A DNA stretch of 31,791 nucleotides from Methanobacterium sp. UBA375 (GTDB taxonomy: Archaea; Methanobacteriota; Methanobacteria; Methanobacteriales; Methanobacteriaceae): contig DAGC01000007.1 of assembly GCA_002495625.1 (NCBI GenBank), forward strand, positions 119,808 through 151,598, written 5' to 3'. Each line of letters begins with the position of its first letter. The stretch's first letter is position 1. The notes beneath the pieces are model-generated. The model was not told the origin of the DNA. It made no database searches and was given only the letters and a program-made list of their open reading frames with translations. A program made the translations under genes and the position numbers. This document shows positions 8,353-16,281 of the stretch, one piece after another.

Positions 8353-8844
8353 ATGATTGCTGCCGGTGGGAAAATTGTCTGCAATAAAAAGGACGGTGTG
8401 ATAGGTGCGGTAATTGAAAGTCATGGTAAATACTATGTTTTAACCGTTTACCACGTACTTAAAGTAGGAAAATGTGGTTTAGGCAGTACTGTCCATTTAA
8501 ACGGTTACTCTGGTAGGGTGGTGGAAGTCCATTGGTACCACGACCTGGCAGTTATAGAAGTAGATGCACCAGAAGAAGAGATTGAAATCTCAAACATCGC
8601 TGAACCAGAGATAGGCCCCGCATATTCCCTTAACGGTACCAAACAGATAAACTGTAACGTGATAACCGTGGGGAAAACTTATCATTACCTTTCATTTCCC
8701 ATGGGTGATATGCCGCTTCCCGGAGACAGTGGTTCTCCCATAATCCAGGGGGATAAAGTGGTGGGAATCTTAGCTTCTATTTTCTTCAACAACGCCACCG
8801 GTATAGCGGCATCCCTTGATGAATTTGCACCAGTTGATGAATAA
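8353..8844 (+). CDS. Trypsin-fold serine protease, small, no signal peptide
   Basis: A 163-residue protein with the three catalytic elements of chymotrypsin/trypsin-like proteases in the right order: His34 in TVYHVL (family form TAAHV), Asp64 in YHDLAVIEV, and Ser126 in GDSGSPI. The following GDKVVGILAS is the usual strand after the nucleophile loop. The length is that of a bare protease domain, shorter than HtrA/DegP, with no PDZ domain, no signal peptide and no membrane segment, so it probably acts in the cytoplasm. The ribosome binding site GAGGAG ends about ten bases before ATG 8353. A palindrome lies directly upstream. It marks the change from the AT-rich block to the GC-richer core. Substrate unknown; activity is inferred from the triad. 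Confidence 0.75.
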   Translation: MIAAGGKIVCNKKDGVIGAVIESHGKYYVLTVYHVLKVGKCGLGSTVHLNGYSGRVVEVHWYHDLAVIEVDAPEEEIEISNIAEPEIGPAYSLNGTKQINCNVITVGKTYHYLSFPMGDMPLPGDSGSPIIQGDKVVGILASIFFNNATGIAASLDEFAPVDE

Positions 8845-8933
8845 TTCCCAATAAGTAAATTCCCATTAAAAAATAAATTTCCATTTGATAAAATAAATAA
8901 ACAGGACGATAGATAATAAACTGGTATGGGGAT

Positions 8934-9653
8934 ATGACCACCGATGAATTGAAATGTGAATTTTGTGGTAACGTATTTGACCTTCCCGAGCTTCGAAACT
9001 GTACCGGAATTTTTCGTGATAGGCCAGATGCTGGACTTAAATTATCCGAGATGCTTGTTGATTTTGATAGTAGTGATGCGGTGGTCTTTGGGATACCCGC
9101 CGGTGGTGTGCCGGTTGCAGCCCCTCTTGCACAGCAATTAAACCTAACCCTGGATGTGGTGGTTGTCAGTAAAATAACCCTACCCTGGAATACAGAAGTG
9201 GGATACGGTGCAGTGGCATTTGACGGTACCGTGAAAATAAATCCGGTTTTGAAAGCCCAGATGGGTCTTACCCAGGAAGAAATTGAAAAGGACATTGTTC
9301 AAACCACTCGAAAGGTGAAAAGACGTTTTAAGCAATTCAGGGGAGACAAACCCTTCCCGGATCTGGAAAAACGCCCGGCAATTCTGGTGGACGATGGTAT
9401 AGCCTCAGGTTTCACCATGCTGGTGGCTGTAGAGGCAATCAAAAGTAAGGGAGCAAGAGAAGTGATTATAGCCGTGCCTACCGCCCACTTACAGGCACTT
9501 GAGAAGGTATCTCCAATGGTGGAAAGTATTTACTGTGCCAACATACGTGGAGGTCCGGCTTTTGCAGTTGCCGATGCCTATCAAACCTGGTATGATGTGG
9601 AAGAGGAGGAAGTAATAGGTATTTTAAAGGACTTTAACTTAAAGGATTATTAA
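8934..9653 (+). CDS. Phosphoribosyltransferase family protein
   Basis: A 239-residue type I phosphoribosyltransferase. The PRPP-binding loop is AILVDDGIASGFTM (residues 149-162: hydrophobics, two acidic residues, then a glycine loop). The upstream FGIPAGGVPVAAPLAQQL and the flexible-loop region around VSKITLPWNTEVGYGAV fit the stand-alone PRTase family often annotated in methanogens. An N-terminal CEFCG pair (Cys8, Cys11) could be half of a metal site. The substrate base cannot be read from sequence. ATG 8934 follows a TATGGGGAT stretch. The 89-base leader carries three imperfect AATTCCCA-type repeats (8843-8850, 8858-8865, 8876-8883). The dUTPase follows after 84 bases, so a nucleotide-related role is possible but inferred. 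Confidence 0.7.
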   Translation: MTTDELKCEFCGNVFDLPELRNCTGIFRDRPDAGLKLSEMLVDFDSSDAVVFGIPAGGVPVAAPLAQQLNLTLDVVVVSKITLPWNTEVGYGAVAFDGTVKINPVLKAQMGLTQEEIEKDIVQTTRKVKRRFKQFRGDKPFPDLEKRPAILVDDGIASGFTMLVAVEAIKSKGAREVIIAVPTAHLQALEKVSPMVESIYCANIRGGPAFAVADAYQTWYDVEEEEVIGILKDFNLKDY

Positions 9654-9737
9654 CCTAATTTTCAGATAGATACATCAATTTTTTTAAATACATATATCAA
9701 ATAGATAAATTGTGTGGTAAGGAGGAATTTTATATTG

Positions 9738-10190
9738 ATGCTGGGAGAAAAGGAACTTATAAAACTATTTCCAGACTTTAAAGATCTGGTACAGCCATCA
9801 GGAATTGATTTAAGATTAGAAAACGTGTTTATACAAAAAAGTGCAGGGTCTTTAATGGATAACCAGAAAAACCTCCCGGAACTGGAGAAATTAGAGCCTC
9901 CCATCTATACTTTGAAGCCTAAAACAGCATATTCAGTTACTATAGAGCCCAAGATGAAGATACCAAAGGGTTATGCCCAGCTTTACCTGCCCCGTTCTAC
10001 ACTCAACCGGTCTTTTATCTCGGTACACACCGCGGTGGGCGATCCTGGCTTCTACGGAACCCTGCAATTTCTACTGTATAATTATGGGGAATTTGATTAC
10101 ACCATAAAGCAGGGTGAAAGGATTGCCCAGGCAGTGGTGTTCCCAGTGACTGGTTCTGGAGAATATAATGGTAGTTATCAGGAAGAATAG
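9738..10190 (+). CDS. dut: dUTPase (dUTP diphosphatase), Dcd/DUT family
   Basis: Hydrolyses dUTP to dUMP and pyrophosphate, keeping uracil out of DNA and feeding dTMP synthesis. A 150-residue protein with the family motifs: PSGIDLRL, PRSTLNR, TAVGDPGFYGTLQF, GERIAQAVV and the C-terminal GEYNGSYQ. In dCTP deaminases and the bifunctional archaeal enzymes a catalytic Glu sits in 'LEFYN'; the aligned position here (FLLYN) is Leu, so I call a dUTPase without deaminase activity. Start: AAGGAGG at 9719-9725 serves either TTG 9735 (9 bases) or ATG 9738 (12 bases); ATG is chosen because MLGEKEL is a natural N-terminus. The GTG at 9714 precedes the ribosome binding site. The ThDP enzyme gene begins 3 bases after the stop, so the two are probably co-transcribed. 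Confidence 0.8.
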   Translation: MLGEKELIKLFPDFKDLVQPSGIDLRLENVFIQKSAGSLMDNQKNLPELEKLEPPIYTLKPKTAYSVTIEPKMKIPKGYAQLYLPRSTLNRSFISVHTAVGDPGFYGTLQFLLYNYGEFDYTIKQGERIAQAVVFPVTGSGEYNGSYQEE

Positions 10191-10193
10191 ATA

Positions 10194-11831
10194 GTGGTTT
10201 ACATGAAGGATGGTAAGGTTACAGAGGGTGGTAAGAAATTCGCCGGGGCAGTGGTAGAGGTACTCGAGTTAGAGGGTGTTAAATACATATTCGGACATCC
10301 AGGGGAGCAAATTCTACCCTTCTATGAAGCTCTAAGAAGATCTAACATAAAACACATCCTCATGCGCCATGAACAGGGGGCAGCCCACGCAGCCGATGCA
10401 TATGCACGGATTTCCGGAAAATTCGGGGTTTGCATTGCATCTGCAGGTCCCGGGGCTTTAAATCTTACCATGGGAGTTGCAACTGCCTATAAAGATTCGG
10501 TACCCCTCCTGGTAATCACGGGGGATGTACCCTCTGCTATGAAAGGTTGTGATGCGTTCCAGGAAGTGGACACCTCCACAGTATTTGAACCCATAACCAT
10601 CCGCAGCTCTAACATAAAAAACCCAGAAGAGGGCATATTAAAATTAAAAGAAGCCATAGAACTGATCAGGCAGAATAAAACCGGACCGGTACACCTGAGT
10701 ATTCCCCGGGATGTTTGGGATGAAGAAATAGACTACTCCAAGGTTAAAGAAGTTAGTTTGCCCGACCAGATGGATGCAGAAGAGTTGAATGAGAATATAG
10801 GCCAGGCAATAAAACTTCTAGAGAAAGCTCAAAGACCCCTTATAATTGCAGGGGCAGGAATATTCTGGTCTAAATCTTTAAAAAAACTTTTAAATTTTGC
10901 AAATAAAAATAAAATTCCAGTATCAACCACTTACCATGCCCGGGGGATATTTCCAGATGATAACCCCCTGTTTCTGGGGATGATAGGGGTGAGAGGTACA
11001 GAAGCATCCCAGTTCGCCGGTAAAAACGCGGACGTCATCCTTGCACTCGGTGCTCGACTCTCCGAGAGGACCATGACTGGTGTGGGGCCCTGCCGGATAA
11101 TACAGGTTAATCTTGATAAGAAGAGTCTTAAGGGAGATATAAATATTGAAGAGGATGTTGGGGCATTCCTCGATAGAATGGTAGACTTAAATGTTAGAGA
11201 TTCAAGTAACTGGCTGGATGAACTGGCTGAATATGCAAGGTACTATGAGATAGACACCAGTTTCGATGATATACCGGTAAAACCACAAAGAGCCATAAAA
11301 GAGATACTGGATGCAACAGAAGATTCAATAGTAGTAGATGACGCGGGATCCCATACAACCTGGGTCACATTACTTCAGAAGATAAAAGAACCCGGCACAT
11401 TCATATTCTCAGGTGGATTCGCCCCTATGGGATACGCTATACCAGCATCGGTGGGTGCGGCACTTGCCAAACCAGGAAAGACGGTGGTGGTTATAGTGGG
11501 GGACGGTGGTTTCCAGATGACCCTCCAGGAACTGGCCACCATCAGCGAGCTAAAACTCCCGGTAACCGTCTGTCTTTTAAATAACAGCTCCCTGGGAATC
11601 ATAAAACAGTGGCAGAAGATGCACTACGGTGACACCTATCAAGTGGAGCTTCAAAATCCAGACTTCACTAAACTGGCAGAATCATACGGTATAAAGGCCA
11701 TACGTTTAAATTCACCCGGAGAAATATACCCTGCAGTAAAAAAGGCCGTGGAATTGGGAAAACCATACTTCATTGAAGTGGTGGTTGATAAGGATGAGGA
11801 AGTACCACTACCCTCCTGGTTTATCAAATGA
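10194..11831 (+). CDS. ThDP-dependent acetolactate synthase-like enzyme
   Basis: A 545-residue enzyme with the three-domain layout of acetolactate synthase large subunits (IlvB): N-terminal ThDP pyrimidine-binding domain with catalytic Glu60 in RHEQGAAHAADAYAR, SAGPGALNL and DAFQEVDTST; a central domain around residues 195-320; and a C-terminal pyrophosphate-binding domain with GDGGFQMTLQELATI followed by LLNNSSLGIIKQWQ (the ThDP GDG...NN motif and the W of QWQ conserved in acetolactate synthases). No small regulatory subunit gene (ilvN) is adjacent, so this may be a stand-alone paralogue with another 2-oxo acid substrate instead of the branched-chain enzyme. GTG 10194 is chosen because GGAAG at 10181-10185 lies 8 bases ahead; ATG 10203 is the alternative. 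It follows the dUTPase by 3 bases. Confidence 0.75.
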   Translation: MVYMKDGKVTEGGKKFAGAVVEVLELEGVKYIFGHPGEQILPFYEALRRSNIKHILMRHEQGAAHAADAYARISGKFGVCIASAGPGALNLTMGVATAYKDSVPLLVITGDVPSAMKGCDAFQEVDTSTVFEPITIRSSNIKNPEEGILKLKEAIELIRQNKTGPVHLSIPRDVWDEEIDYSKVKEVSLPDQMDAEELNENIGQAIKLLEKAQRPLIIAGAGIFWSKSLKKLLNFANKNKIPVSTTYHARGIFPDDNPLFLGMIGVRGTEASQFAGKNADVILALGARLSERTMTGVGPCRIIQVNLDKKSLKGDINIEEDVGAFLDRMVDLNVRDSSNWLDELAEYARYYEIDTSFDDIPVKPQRAIKEILDATEDSIVVDDAGSHTTWVTLLQKIKEPGTFIFSGGFAPMGYAIPASVGAALAKPGKTVVVIVGDGGFQMTLQELATISELKLPVTVCLLNNSSLGIIKQWQKMHYGDTYQVELQNPDFTKLAESYGIKAIRLNSPGEIYPAVKKAVELGKPYFIEVVVDKDEEVPLPSWFIK

Positions 11832-11918
11832 TTCCACAATATTTTTAATATAAAATCTAGAATTTATCTTAATATTAAATTCCAAGAATTAAATACCCCC
11901 TAATTAACCAAAATTTAC

Positions 11919-11930
11919 ATTTATAAATAG
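11919..11930 (+). promoter_or_regulatory. TATA box of the radical SAM gene
   Basis: ATTTATAAATAG lies about 40 bases before ATG 11967. With the archaeal TATA-to-start distance of roughly 25 bases, transcription would begin near 11950, just ahead of the AAGGTGA ribosome binding site at 11953-11959. Confidence 0.45.
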
Positions 11931-11966
11931 TTAAACAGAAATAATATCCTGGAAGGTGAAAACATA

Positions 11967-13319
11967 ATGAAAGTACTGATGATCAACCCCCCTTACAGTT
12001 CATCGAAATACAAGTTCATAGGACTGGTGGCACCGCCTTTAGGTATAGCCTATATAGCTGCCGTGCTGGAGACCGGTGGAGTTGAAGTTAAGATAATCGA
12101 TGCCCCTGCAGTAGGAATGGATTACGAAACCATCCAAAGGGAAGTTGCGGGTTATTCCCCTGATGTAGTGGCCATCACCTCAGTAACCCCCACACTTGAA
12201 AGCGCCCTCCAGGTGGCGCGCATGTCGAAGGAAACCTGCCCTTCTGCATTCATTGTTTTAGGGGGATATCATCCCACCTTCACCTACCCGGAACTTCTAA
12301 AATATGATTTCATAGACCTGATAGTACGTGGTGAAGGGGAATACACCATGCTGGAAGTGGTGCAGACCCTCGAAAACGGTGGAGATCTAAGCAAAGTAAA
12401 GGGAATCGCTACTCGAGAATTCACCACACCCCTCCGTCCAGTGATAGATGATCTGGACAGCCTACCCTACCCAGCCAGACACCTGCTCCCCATGGAAGAC
12501 TACAAAATCATGAACATGAAGCTGCCCATTGGGACTCTGATTTCTGGAAGGGGATGCCCCTATCAGTGTTCATTCTGCGCGTCCTCTGCTATGCATGGAA
12601 ATAAGCTAAGGTTAAGGTCATCTACTGGTGTGGTAGATGAGATGGAGCACCTGGTAAATGATCATGATGCAGAGATGCTGGCCTTCATGGACGACACCTT
12701 CTGCCTCAACAAGAAGAGAATAGAAGATATCTGTAATGAGATTAAGGAGCGTAAATTCGAAAACTACTGGGGATGCACCGCCCGGGTGGACACCATATCT
12801 GAGGAACTGCTCACCAAGATGAAGGACGCCGGTTGTATAACCCTATTTCTAGGGGTTGAATCTGCAGATCAGCAGAACCTGAATGAGTTAAATAAGAACA
12901 TCACCATCAGCAAGATAAAAAGGACCTTCGAGCTCACCAGGAAGCTTGGTGTTAGAACTATAGCATCCGTGGTCCTGGGCATGCCCGGGGACACCAGGAA
13001 AAGCATAGAAAACACCATAAATTTTGTAAAGAAATTAGAGCCAAACTACGCCATATTCTCACTGGCCACCCCCTATCCCGGCACTGATTTCTATATGAAA
13101 TCCAGGGATGAACGATTAATAAAAACCACAGACTGGTCCAAATTCAACCTGCTAACCCCGGTTATTGAAACTGTGGATTGCTCACTGGACGAACTTAGAA
13201 AGCTGCAAAAAAGGGCTTTTAAAGAATTCTATGCCCGGCCAATGTATCTTTTAAGGCAAACCTGGATGGATGGACCGATACTCTTTAAAACAGCCCTGGC
13301 TATTTTGAAGGATATTTAA
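11967..13319 (+). CDS. B12-binding-domain radical SAM protein
   Basis: A 450-residue class B-type radical SAM protein. Residues 1-135 form a cobalamin-binding-like Rossmann domain (VLMINPPY...PPLGIAYIAAVLE...VLGGYHPTF, RGEGEYT). The radical SAM core follows with the cluster motif CPYQCSFC (Cys197, Cys201, Cys204), then FMDDTFCLNKKR, LGVESADQQ and VLGMPGDT, common in BchE/MiaB-like and methyltransferase members. The last ~60 residues (ARPMYLLRQTW) resemble the tail of that family. Likely reactions are C-methylation or ring chemistry on a lipid or cofactor, but the substrate cannot be read. ATG 11967 follows GGAAGGTGA with good spacing. It faces the hydrolase gene with a 37-base convergent gap. 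Confidence 0.75.
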   Translation: MKVLMINPPYSSSKYKFIGLVAPPLGIAYIAAVLETGGVEVKIIDAPAVGMDYETIQREVAGYSPDVVAITSVTPTLESALQVARMSKETCPSAFIVLGGYHPTFTYPELLKYDFIDLIVRGEGEYTMLEVVQTLENGGDLSKVKGIATREFTTPLRPVIDDLDSLPYPARHLLPMEDYKIMNMKLPIGTLISGRGCPYQCSFCASSAMHGNKLRLRSSTGVVDEMEHLVNDHDAEMLAFMDDTFCLNKKRIEDICNEIKERKFENYWGCTARVDTISEELLTKMKDAGCITLFLGVESADQQNLNELNKNITISKIKRTFELTRKLGVRTIASVVLGMPGDTRKSIENTINFVKKLEPNYAIFSLATPYPGTDFYMKSRDERLIKTTDWSKFNLLTPVIETVDCSLDELRKLQKRAFKEFYARPMYLLRQTWMDGPILFKTALAILKDI

Positions 13320-13356
13320 CTGGGGAATATCTAAATTTATATTTCCAAAAAGAATA

Positions 13357-14145
13357 TTAAAATCCTATTTTTTCCAGAAATTCCAGGAGATTATGGTTAA
13401 ATATTTCAGGGTTTTCCAGGTTGCTCATGTGGCCGGCTTTAGGGATGATTTTAAACTCAGAATTTACTATTTTATCATGCATCATCTGTGATGAGGAGAA
13501 GGGTGTGAAATCATCATGTTCTCCAACCATTATAAGTGTAGGGACTGTGATTTTACCGAGGACGTGCTTCATATCCGTCCTGGCCGCCTGGGCAAGGAGT
13601 ACTCCACAGACAGCCTCTGGTGAAGATGATAATACGATGTTTCGAATTAACTCCACCGCTTCCGGATGCCTTTTGAAACTGGAACTGGCAAATATGGTCT
13701 CTACAAATTCATCTGCAAAGTTCTCCAGCCCATCTTTTTTAATGGATTCAATGCTGTTCTCTCTCCAGTACTTGGTTTCGTTGGAATCAGCTTCACTCCT
13801 GGCGTCAGATAGTATCAGCGCCTTGATTCTATGGGGATACATGTCATAGGCACGTAGAGCTATGGCTCCTCCCATGGAAAGTCCGCACAGGACGGCCTGG
13901 TCGATCTCCAGGTAATCCATTAAGCTCTTAAGATCATCGGCGAACATTTTATAGGTGTACTGAGCGTCACCAACTTCACTGAGGCCGTGGCCCCGTATAT
14001 CGTAGGTCAACACACGATAATGCTCTTTAAGAACCGGGATTTGAGGAGTCCACATGGTCTGGTCCAGAGCCATGCCATGGATTAAAATTATGGACAGTTT
14101 ATCTGGATCTCCTAAGTCCAGGAAATTTAATCCCAACTCATTCAT
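13357..14145 (-). CDS. Alpha/beta hydrolase
   Basis: A 262-residue alpha/beta-fold hydrolase: oxyanion region IILIHGMALDQTMW, DIRGHGLSE, nucleophile elbow GLSMGG (Ser90), acid GEHDDFTP (Asp211) and base AGHMSNLENP (His239). The full triad suggests an active esterase, lactonase or carboxylesterase; this family cannot be narrowed by reading. I choose the ATG at 14145: GGGGGAT lies just ahead of it, whereas the in-frame ATG at 14160 would put that site inside the gene. No signal peptide, so cytoplasmic. It lies downstream of the aminotransferase on the same strand with a 70-base gap and could be co-transcribed. Confidence 0.8.
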   Translation of the reverse strand: MNELGLNFLDLGDPDKLSIILIHGMALDQTMWTPQIPVLKEHYRVLTYDIRGHGLSEVGDAQYTYKMFADDLKSLMDYLEIDQAVLCGLSMGGAIALRAYDMYPHRIKALILSDARSEADSNETKYWRENSIESIKKDGLENFADEFVETIFASSSFKRHPEAVELIRNIVLSSSPEAVCGVLLAQAARTDMKHVLGKITVPTLIMVGEHDDFTPFSSSQMMHDKIVNSEFKIIPKAGHMSNLENPEIFNHNLLEFLEKIGF

Positions 14146-14215
14146 AAAAAAATCCCCCATATGATTTCTTGATTAAAATGAAAAAAATTTATTAAAAAAT
14201 AGTAAAAATAGAAGC

Positions 14216-15364
14216 TTAATCAATCAAATAAGCCTCTTCTGCTGCTGCCACACCTTCACCCAGGCAGATGTCCAGTTCAAGCCCTTTGAGGGTCATCTCT
14301 AGGGCGGCTATGGTGGTTATGATCTCCCTTTCTGTGATGTTACCCATGTGGCCTATACGGAACACGTTACCTTTCAGGTGGTCCTGGCCTCCGGCCATCT
14401 CTATCCGGTATTTATCCCGCATGGTACCCCGTAACTCTTTGTCAGTTACACCTTCCGGCATCTTAATGGCGGTTACCGTGTTTGAGGAGACTTCGGGCTG
14501 GGCGAATAGTTCCAGACCCATGGCTTTAATGGCATTTCTGGTGGCCAGGGCAGCTAACTGGTGTCTTTTCACCCGGCTTTCCAGTCCTTCTTCCATCACT
14601 GCGTATAAAGCTTCGCGCATGGCGTACATCAATGACACGGATGGTGTGTAGGGTGTCTCTGGGGGTGTGCCCGATCCACTCTTACGGTACCTTTTCATAT
14701 CAAGATAATAGGTGCTGGTTGGGGTTTTATCCACCACTTTCCAGGCGTCCTCGCTTAATGTTATAGCGGCCATGCCCGGTGGGGCGGCCAGACATTTCTG
14801 GGAGCCGGTAACACAGATATCGATGTTATAACCATCTACAAAGACATCATCTCCCCCTAGGGAGGAAACAGTGTCCACCACGTAGAGGGCATCAAAATCA
14901 TTAACGATCTTTCCCACTTCTTCTATGGGATTGGTAACTCCAGTTGAGGTCTCGTTGTGGACTATGGTCACTGCCTTGATGTCATCTTCCTCTTCCAGGA
15001 TGTACTTCACATCTTCAGGATCCACACCATGTCCCCATTCCACCTCAAGTTCTGTTGGTACTGCTCCGTGGACTTCGGCTATCTGCATAAATCTCTGGCC
15101 GAACTTTCCACCAACGATGTTCAGGACTTTATCGCCTTTATCCAGTACACTGGCCAGCGCTGCTTCCATGGCCGCAGTTCCAGAACCAGTCAAAATGTAG
15201 GATTGATTTTCGGTCTGGAAAACTTCAGACATCATTTCTGTGGTTTCGGTTATTATTTCACCGAACACTGCGCTTCTGTGATTCACTATATTCTCAGACA
15301 TAGCTTTTAAGACCCGGGGAGCCACTCTGGTAGGTCCCGGTATCATGAGCAACGTCTCATTCAT
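14216..15364 (-). CDS. Class V pyridoxal-phosphate aminotransferase
   Basis: A 382-residue fold-type I, class V aminotransferase of the serine-pyruvate/alanine-glyoxylate branch. Visible: the N-terminal MIPGPTRV, the PLP contact TGSGTAAMEAAL, VHNETSTGV, the Asp in VVDTVSSLGG, and the Schiff-base Lys190 in VTGSQKCLAAPPG. The nearest characterised homologue I know is Methanocaldococcus MJ0959, a broad-specificity transaminase implicated in making phosphoserine and acting on alanine and aspartate; the same role is likely here. ATG 15364 has a strong GGAGG (complement of 15374-15378). It is transcribed away from mptE; the 66-base gap must hold both promoters. Confidence 0.8.
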   Translation of the reverse strand: MNETLLMIPGPTRVAPRVLKAMSENIVNHRSAVFGEIITETTEMMSEVFQTENQSYILTGSGTAAMEAALASVLDKGDKVLNIVGGKFGQRFMQIAEVHGAVPTELEVEWGHGVDPEDVKYILEEEDDIKAVTIVHNETSTGVTNPIEEVGKIVNDFDALYVVDTVSSLGGDDVFVDGYNIDICVTGSQKCLAAPPGMAAITLSEDAWKVVDKTPTSTYYLDMKRYRKSGSGTPPETPYTPSVSLMYAMREALYAVMEEGLESRVKRHQLAALATRNAIKAMGLELFAQPEVSSNTVTAIKMPEGVTDKELRGTMRDKYRIEMAGGQDHLKGNVFRIGHMGNITEREIITTIAALEMTLKGLELDICLGEGVAAAEEAYLID

Positions 15365-15398
15365 TATAAAAAACCTCCAACTTATGTAACTTAAAAAA

Positions 15399-15410
15399 CT
15401 TTATTAATTT
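15399..15410 (+). promoter_or_regulatory. TATA box for mptE
   Basis: CTTTATTAATTT lies 20-31 bases before ATG 15431, and no ribosome binding site is visible in between. That distance fits a leaderless archaeal transcript starting at or near the ATG. The same AT-rich gap serves the divergent aminotransferase gene. Confidence 0.45.
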
Positions 15411-15430
15411 GGATATTATTATCCTAACTT

Positions 15431-16174
15431 ATGAACCTTGCTATATGGTTATCGTGGTACGAAGATGTGCTTGAAGATTTTGGTTTCAGCAGATCACAGG
15501 ATGAAAAATCTGCTAAATTACTCAACAGACTTTTAGATTCCTACGGGGGACTCAAACCGGAAGATATTCCCATGCAAAAGGAAGTTATTGTCTTTGGAGC
15601 GGGACCGTCCATTAAAAGTAACATTAAAGAGATTAAAAATTTAAACCTATCTGAATACACCCTGATATCTGCTGATGGGGCCACCACAGCACTGTTAGAG
15701 GAAGATATAGTTCCTGATATCATCGTTACAGATTTGGATGGTGATATGGATGATATCATCTGCGCCAACCATGAAGGTGCATTCCTGGTGGTGCATGCTC
15801 ATGGAGATAATATGGAGAAACTGAAAGAGTATGTACCTAGCCTAAATCGTATGTTAGGTACCACACAGAGCACACCCCTGAATAACGTTTATAATTTTGG
15901 TGGTTTTACAGATGGGGATCGGGCCATATTTTTGGCAGTTGAATTAGGAGCCGAGTACATAATCTTAGCGGGTATGGATTTTGGCAAGGAGGTTACCAGA
16001 TATTCCAGACCAGCCATGACTGAACCGGAAGGCCAGGCTGATGAAATTAAAGAGTTGAAGCTTAAATACGCCAAGAATTTGGTGGAGTGGGTGGCGGAAA
16101 ACGAGGATGTGACCCTCTTAAACCTCTCCCATGGTGAAAAGTTAGAGGGTGTTCTGGCTGTTCGTTTTAGCTGA
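15431..16174 (+). CDS. mptE: 6-hydroxymethyl-7,8-dihydropterin pyrophosphokinase MptE
   Basis: Transfers pyrophosphate from ATP to 6-hydroxymethyl-7,8-dihydropterin, a step in making tetrahydromethanopterin, the C1 carrier of methanogenesis. The 247 residues match the archaeal MptE (DUF115) type: VIVFGAGPSIKSN near residue 53, LISADGATTALLE, the metal-binding VTDLDGD, VHAHGDN, and NFGGFTDGDRAIFLA. This family is unrelated to bacterial FolK. The start is ATG 15431 with a TATA box about 25 bases upstream and no ribosome binding site. It stands alone on its strand, divergent from the aminotransferase and 107 bases before cdc6-2. Confidence 0.85.
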   Translation: MNLAIWLSWYEDVLEDFGFSRSQDEKSAKLLNRLLDSYGGLKPEDIPMQKEVIVFGAGPSIKSNIKEIKNLNLSEYTLISADGATTALLEEDIVPDIIVTDLDGDMDDIICANHEGAFLVVHAHGDNMEKLKEYVPSLNRMLGTTQSTPLNNVYNFGGFTDGDRAIFLAVELGAEYIILAGMDFGKEVTRYSRPAMTEPEGQADEIKELKLKYAKNLVEWVAENEDVTLLNLSHGEKLEGVLAVRFS

Positions 16175-16219
16175 TAATGCTTACTGCAGTTGAATAAAAT
16201 TTATCTGCATCGGGAGGTT

Positions 16220-16233
16220 CAAATTATATATAT
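16220..16233 (+). promoter_or_regulatory. TATA box of the cdc6-2 gene
   Basis: A run of alternating A and T (AATTATATATATAA) lies about 50-60 bases before ATG 16282, placing transcription start near 16255 and leaving a short leader with GGTGGGAGAT ahead of the ATG. I see no copies of the origin-recognition-box motif in the 107-base gap. Confidence 0.45.
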
Positions 16234-16281
16234 AATCTCCAACAAAAGGTTTTTTAATGAGTAATGGTGGGAGATACTCCA

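Noticed and set aside
8843..8883. Three AATTCCCA-like repeats before the phosphoribosyltransferase as an origin or CRISPR-like array
   Set aside because: Spacing is uneven (15 and 18 bases), the third copy differs, and the stretch is AT-rich. I mention them in that gene but do not claim a function.
8786..9295. A 169-codon minus-strand frame across the phosphoribosyltransferase gene
   Set aside because: It lies opposite a gene with clear motifs, has no ribosome binding site and its protein has no domain-like pattern. The same holds for other long antisense frames, for example at 13421-13849, 14268-15310 and 23625-24083.
9738..10190. Bifunctional dCTP deaminase/dUTPase
   Set aside because: The position of the deaminase catalytic Glu is Leu in the FLLYN stretch.
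16175..16281. Replication origin next to cdc6-2
   Set aside because: Only a TATA-like run is visible; I could not find origin-recognition-box repeats or a long AT-rich unwinding element with flanking boxes.
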